From positions 1 through 8,357 of the forward strand of contig JASHSC010000124.1 in NCBI GenBank assembly GCA_030036915.1: DNA of 8,357 nucleotides. The letters run 5' to 3'. This DNA comes from Terriglobia bacterium (GTDB lineage Bacteria; Acidobacteriota; Terriglobia; UBA7540). Made by a program: the position numbers and the translations under genes. Below are positions 6,041 to 8,357 of the stretch, piece by piece (position 1 is the stretch's first letter; every line of letters begins with the position of its first letter). Under the pieces are notes generated by a model. The model did not search any database, had not been told where the DNA came from, and saw nothing but the letters and a program-made list of their open reading frames with translations.

Positions 6041-7456
6041 TTACCGCAGGTGGGTCTCACCCATCAGGAACTTATCCACCCCTCGCGCGGCTTTGCGCCC
6101 TTCGGTAATCGCCCAGACCACCAGCGACTGGCCGCGCCGCATATCGCCCGCGGCAAAGACTCCGGGGATAGAGGTCATGTGGTCGGCGTTAGTTTCCACA
6201 TTGCCGCGCGGGTCGAGTTTCACGCCTAGGGCTTCAATCATTCCGTTTTTGACCGGCCCGAGGAATCCCATGGCGATCAGCACCAGATCGGCGTCAATGA
6301 CGAAGTCCGTTTCGGGCATCGCTTCGAATTTGGGCGGCGGACCCACGCGCGCGGCATGCAATTGCCTGACATTGCCGTTCTCATCGCCGGTAAAGCGCGT
6401 GGTGGCGACGGCCCAGTCGCGGATGCCGCCTTCTTCGTGCGCGCTTTCGGTGCGCAATTGCAGCGGCCAAAGCGGCCAGGGCGTGAGCGGCGAGCGCTCC
6501 GCTGGTGGCTGCGGCATGATTTCAAACTGATGGATCGACTTTGCCTTCTGCCGGTGCGCCGTGCCCAGGCAGTCGGCGCCCGTATCGCCTCCGCCGATGA
6601 TGATCACGTGTTTTCCCGTGGCCAGAATCTGCCCGTCCACCACCTCGCCGGCGATGCGTCGGTTTTGTTGCGGCAGATATTCCATGGCGTAGTGGATTCC
6701 CTTTAAATCGCGTCCGGGCACGGGAAGATCGCGAGGGCTTTCCGCGCCGCCTGCGAGCAGCAGCGCATCAAACTGGCTGCGCAGCTCTTCCACGGAAACG
6801 TTCCGGCCCACGTGCGCGCCCGTCTTGAACAGCACGCCCTCGTAGCGCATCTGGTCAAGCCGCCGGTCGAGCACGGTCTTTTCCAGTTTGAAATCGGGAA
6901 TGCCGTAGCGCATCAGGCCGCCGATGCGATCGTTCTTCTCAAACACCGTCACTTCATGTCCGGCGCGATTCAATTGCTGCGCCGCGGCCAGGCCTGAAGG
7001 CCCCGAACCCACAATCGCCACGCGCTTCCCCGTGCGGGTAAGCGGCGGCTCGGGGCGAATCCAGCCCTCCGCGAAAGCATGCTCAATGATCGTCTTTTCG
7101 ATATTCTTGATGGTGACGGGCGGCTCATTGATGCCCAGCACGCAGGCGGCTTCGCACGGAGCAGGGCAGACGCGGCCAGTGAATTCGGGAAAGTTATTGG
7201 TGGCGTGCAGCACGCGAGTGGCTTCCTTCCACCGGTCGCGGTACACCAGGTCGTTCCAGTCGGGAATGATGTTGTTCAGCGGGCAGCCGGTGTGGCAGAA
7301 GGGCACGCTGCAATCCATGCAGCGCGACGCCTGGGTTTGCAGTTTCTGCTCGGGGAAGACTTCGTAGACTTCGCGGTAATCGTTGATGCGAACTTCCACG
7401 GGCCGGCGCGTGGGGGTTTCGCGGGTTGCTTCCATGAAGCCGTTAACTTTACCCAC
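6041..7456 (-). CDS. gltD: Glutamate synthase (NADPH) small subunit GltD
   Basis: GltD takes electrons from NADPH through FAD and passes them over iron-sulfur clusters to GltB, which makes two glutamates from glutamine and 2-oxoglutarate. The 471-residue product shows the cysteine ligands of the N-terminal ferredoxin-like domain: C46, C49, C54, C58 (CMDCSVPFCHTGCP) and C97, C101, C105 (CPAPCEAAC). The FAD-binding GSGPSG lies at 150-155 with its terminal glutamate in VFEK (E173). The NADPH-binding GGGDTG lies at 288-293. A C-terminal FAD segment, GVFAAGDMRRGQSLVVWAITEGRKAA, closes the fold. The start is GTG 7456, giving the family's usual MGKV-GF beginning and lying 6 bases after a strong GGAGG; the ATG seven codons later is less likely. 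It overlaps the gltB stop by 8 bases, so translation is probably coupled. The length and motifs are normal and indicate an active enzyme. Confidence 0.97.
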   Translation of the reverse strand: MGKVNGFMEATRETPTRRPVEVRINDYREVYEVFPEQKLQTQASRCMDCSVPFCHTGCPLNNIIPDWNDLVYRDRWKEATRVLHATNNFPEFTGRVCPAPCEAACVLGINEPPVTIKNIEKTIIEHAFAEGWIRPEPPLTRTGKRVAIVGSGPSGLAAAQQLNRAGHEVTVFEKNDRIGGLMRYGIPDFKLEKTVLDRRLDQMRYEGVLFKTGAHVGRNVSVEELRSQFDALLLAGGAESPRDLPVPGRDLKGIHYAMEYLPQQNRRIAGEVVDGQILATGKHVIIIGGGDTGADCLGTAHRQKAKSIHQFEIMPQPPAERSPLTPWPLWPLQLRTESAHEEGGIRDWAVATTRFTGDENGNVRQLHAARVGPPPKFEAMPETDFVIDADLVLIAMGFLGPVKNGMIEALGVKLDPRGNVETNADHMTSIPGVFAAGDMRRGQSLVVWAITEGRKAARGVDKFLMGETHLR

Positions 7457-8357
7457 GTAGAACCTCCCCCGACTTCTTCAAATCCGCCGTGGAAATTCCC
7501 GCCAGCGTGTCCGCCAAGGGCTCAAGATGATCGGGTTGCGGCGCAACCGGCGAACGCTTTACTCCCAGCACGCGCTTGTATTCGTGCGGGAAGACCTTGA
7601 CGAACTTGGGCAGCATGGTCTCCCAATTATCCAGAATCCACTTGGCGCGCGGGCTTTCGGTGAGCTCGGCGTGGCGCGCAATCAGCGTCTGAATCAGCTC
7701 GACGTCTCTCGCGTCGACCACGGGGTCCAAATCCACGCTGGCGCGATTACACTTCACTCGCGCGAATTCCCCCGACTCATCCAGCACGTAAGCGATGCCG
7801 CCGGTCATTCCCGCGGCGAAATTCCGGCCGGTTTTCCCCAGCACCACCACGGTTCCCTTGGTCATGTACTCACAGCCGTGGTCGCCCACGGTTTCCACCA
7901 CCGCCGTGGCGCCGGAATTGCGCACGGCGAAGCGCTCGCCCGCCATGCCGTTGAAGAAAACCTCGCCGCTGGTCGCGCCGTAAAGAACCACGTTGCCCAC
8001 AATGATATTTTCTTCAGGCTGGAAGGAGGAATTTCGCGGCGGATAAATGACCAGCCGCCCGCCGGAGAGCCCCTTGCCCACATAGTCGTTCGCCTCACCT
8101 TCCAGAGTCAAGGTCACACCCTTTGCAAGAAACGCTCCGAAACTCTGCCCGGCGGAGCCGGTGAACTGAAATCTGATCGTGTCATCGGGCAGACCCTCTT
8201 CAGCGTAACGGCGGGCAATTTCCCCGCTCAGCATGGCGCCCACGGTGCGATGCGTGTTGCGGATGGGCAGGCTGATGGAAACCTTTTTGCCGCGCTCCAG
8301 CGCGTCGCGCGAGTGGTCGATCAACTGGCAGTCGAGCGCCTTGTCGATTCCATGATC
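7449..8357 (-). CDS. gltB: Glutamate synthase large subunit GltB, C-terminal part (runs off the right edge)
   Basis: The frame is open to the window edge and supplies the last 302 residues of GltB, normally about 1,500 residues. The visible part starts DHGIDKALD, at the end of the synthase region, and continues into the C-terminal GXGXG right-handed beta-helix. Repeating glycine turns are clear: GSAGQSFG (67-74), GKGLSGGR, GNVVLYGATSGE, FNGMAGERFAVRNSG and FAAGMTGG. The beta-helix is structural and holds the amidotransferase and FMN synthase domains in register. The glutaminase cysteine, the FMN site and the 3Fe-4S cysteines lie outside the window. VFPHEYKRVLG near the end is a conserved GltB tail motif. 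A TTG at 8324 is internal leucine, not a start. Together with gltD it forms NADPH-GOGAT, the assimilatory partner of glutamine synthetase. The promoter is outside the window. The 3' end contains the gltD ribosome-binding site. Confidence 0.97.
   Translation of the reverse strand, partial: DHGIDKALDCQLIDHSRDALERGKKVSISLPIRNTHRTVGAMLSGEIARRYAEEGLPDDTIRFQFTGSAGQSFGAFLAKGVTLTLEGEANDYVGKGLSGGRLVIYPPRNSSFQPEENIIVGNVVLYGATSGEVFFNGMAGERFAVRNSGATAVVETVGDHGCEYMTKGTVVVLGKTGRNFAAGMTGGIAYVLDESGEFARVKCNRASVDLDPVVDARDVELIQTLIARHAELTESPRAKWILDNWETMLPKFVKVFPHEYKRVLGVKRSPVAPQPDHLEPLADTLAGISTADLKKSGEVLRG
7463..7467 (-). promoter_or_regulatory. Strong ribosome binding site for gltD inside the end of gltB
   Basis: On the minus strand GGAGG, inside a longer GGGGGAGG run, lies 6 bases before GTG 7456. 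It sits within the last codons of gltB and decides in favour of the GTG start over the ATG at 7435. Confidence 0.75.

Overview
The window reads as an ordinary chromosomal segment of a motile, Gram-negative-type bacterium of fairly high GC content. It holds seven complete genes and one partial gene, with short gaps between them. A Tat-type leader on a sugar isomerase, a secreted aldose epimerase, a proton-type MotAB stator and a bacterial-type NADPH-GOGAT fit a soil or sediment heterotroph. The gene style (Tat-leader isomerase, PhyH protein, small intergenic palindromes with a TTTAGGGC/GGGCTAAAG theme) makes me think of Acidobacteriota. That placement is inference and no marker gene confirms it.

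Layout, left to right. Positions 1-194 hold no gene I can support. Positions 195-761 (minus) encode a RibD-C/DHFR-fold reductase of unknown substrate. Positions 762-898 carry two adjacent perfect palindromes. Positions 899-1735 (minus) encode an exported xylose-isomerase-like TIM barrel protein. A 224-base divergent spacer follows, with a flagellar sigma-28-type promoter candidate. Next come motA (1960-2847, plus) and motB (2902-3714, plus). Converging on motB from the right are minus-strand genes: a secreted aldose 1-epimerase (3762-4910), a PhyH-family Fe(II)/2-oxoglutarate dioxygenase (5068-5928), gltD (6041-7456), and the C-terminal 302 codons of gltB, which runs off the right edge.

How the genes work together. 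gltB and gltD form a translationally coupled operon for glutamate synthase, overlapping by 8 bases. motA and motB form the flagellar stator unit and probably a two-gene operon under FliA control. The epimerase and the Tat-type isomerase are both predicted to act outside the cytoplasm on sugars, but they are separate genes with their own upstream regions and nothing in the sequence joins them in one pathway. The PhyH gene has its own near-consensus promoter just after a hairpin that follows gltD.

I found no defence system, mobile element, CRISPR array, tRNA or rRNA, and no convincing new system. The most useful observations are the sigma-28-like promoter with nested inverted repeats before motA, the paired intergenic palindromes, and the extracytoplasmic leaders on the two sugar enzymes.
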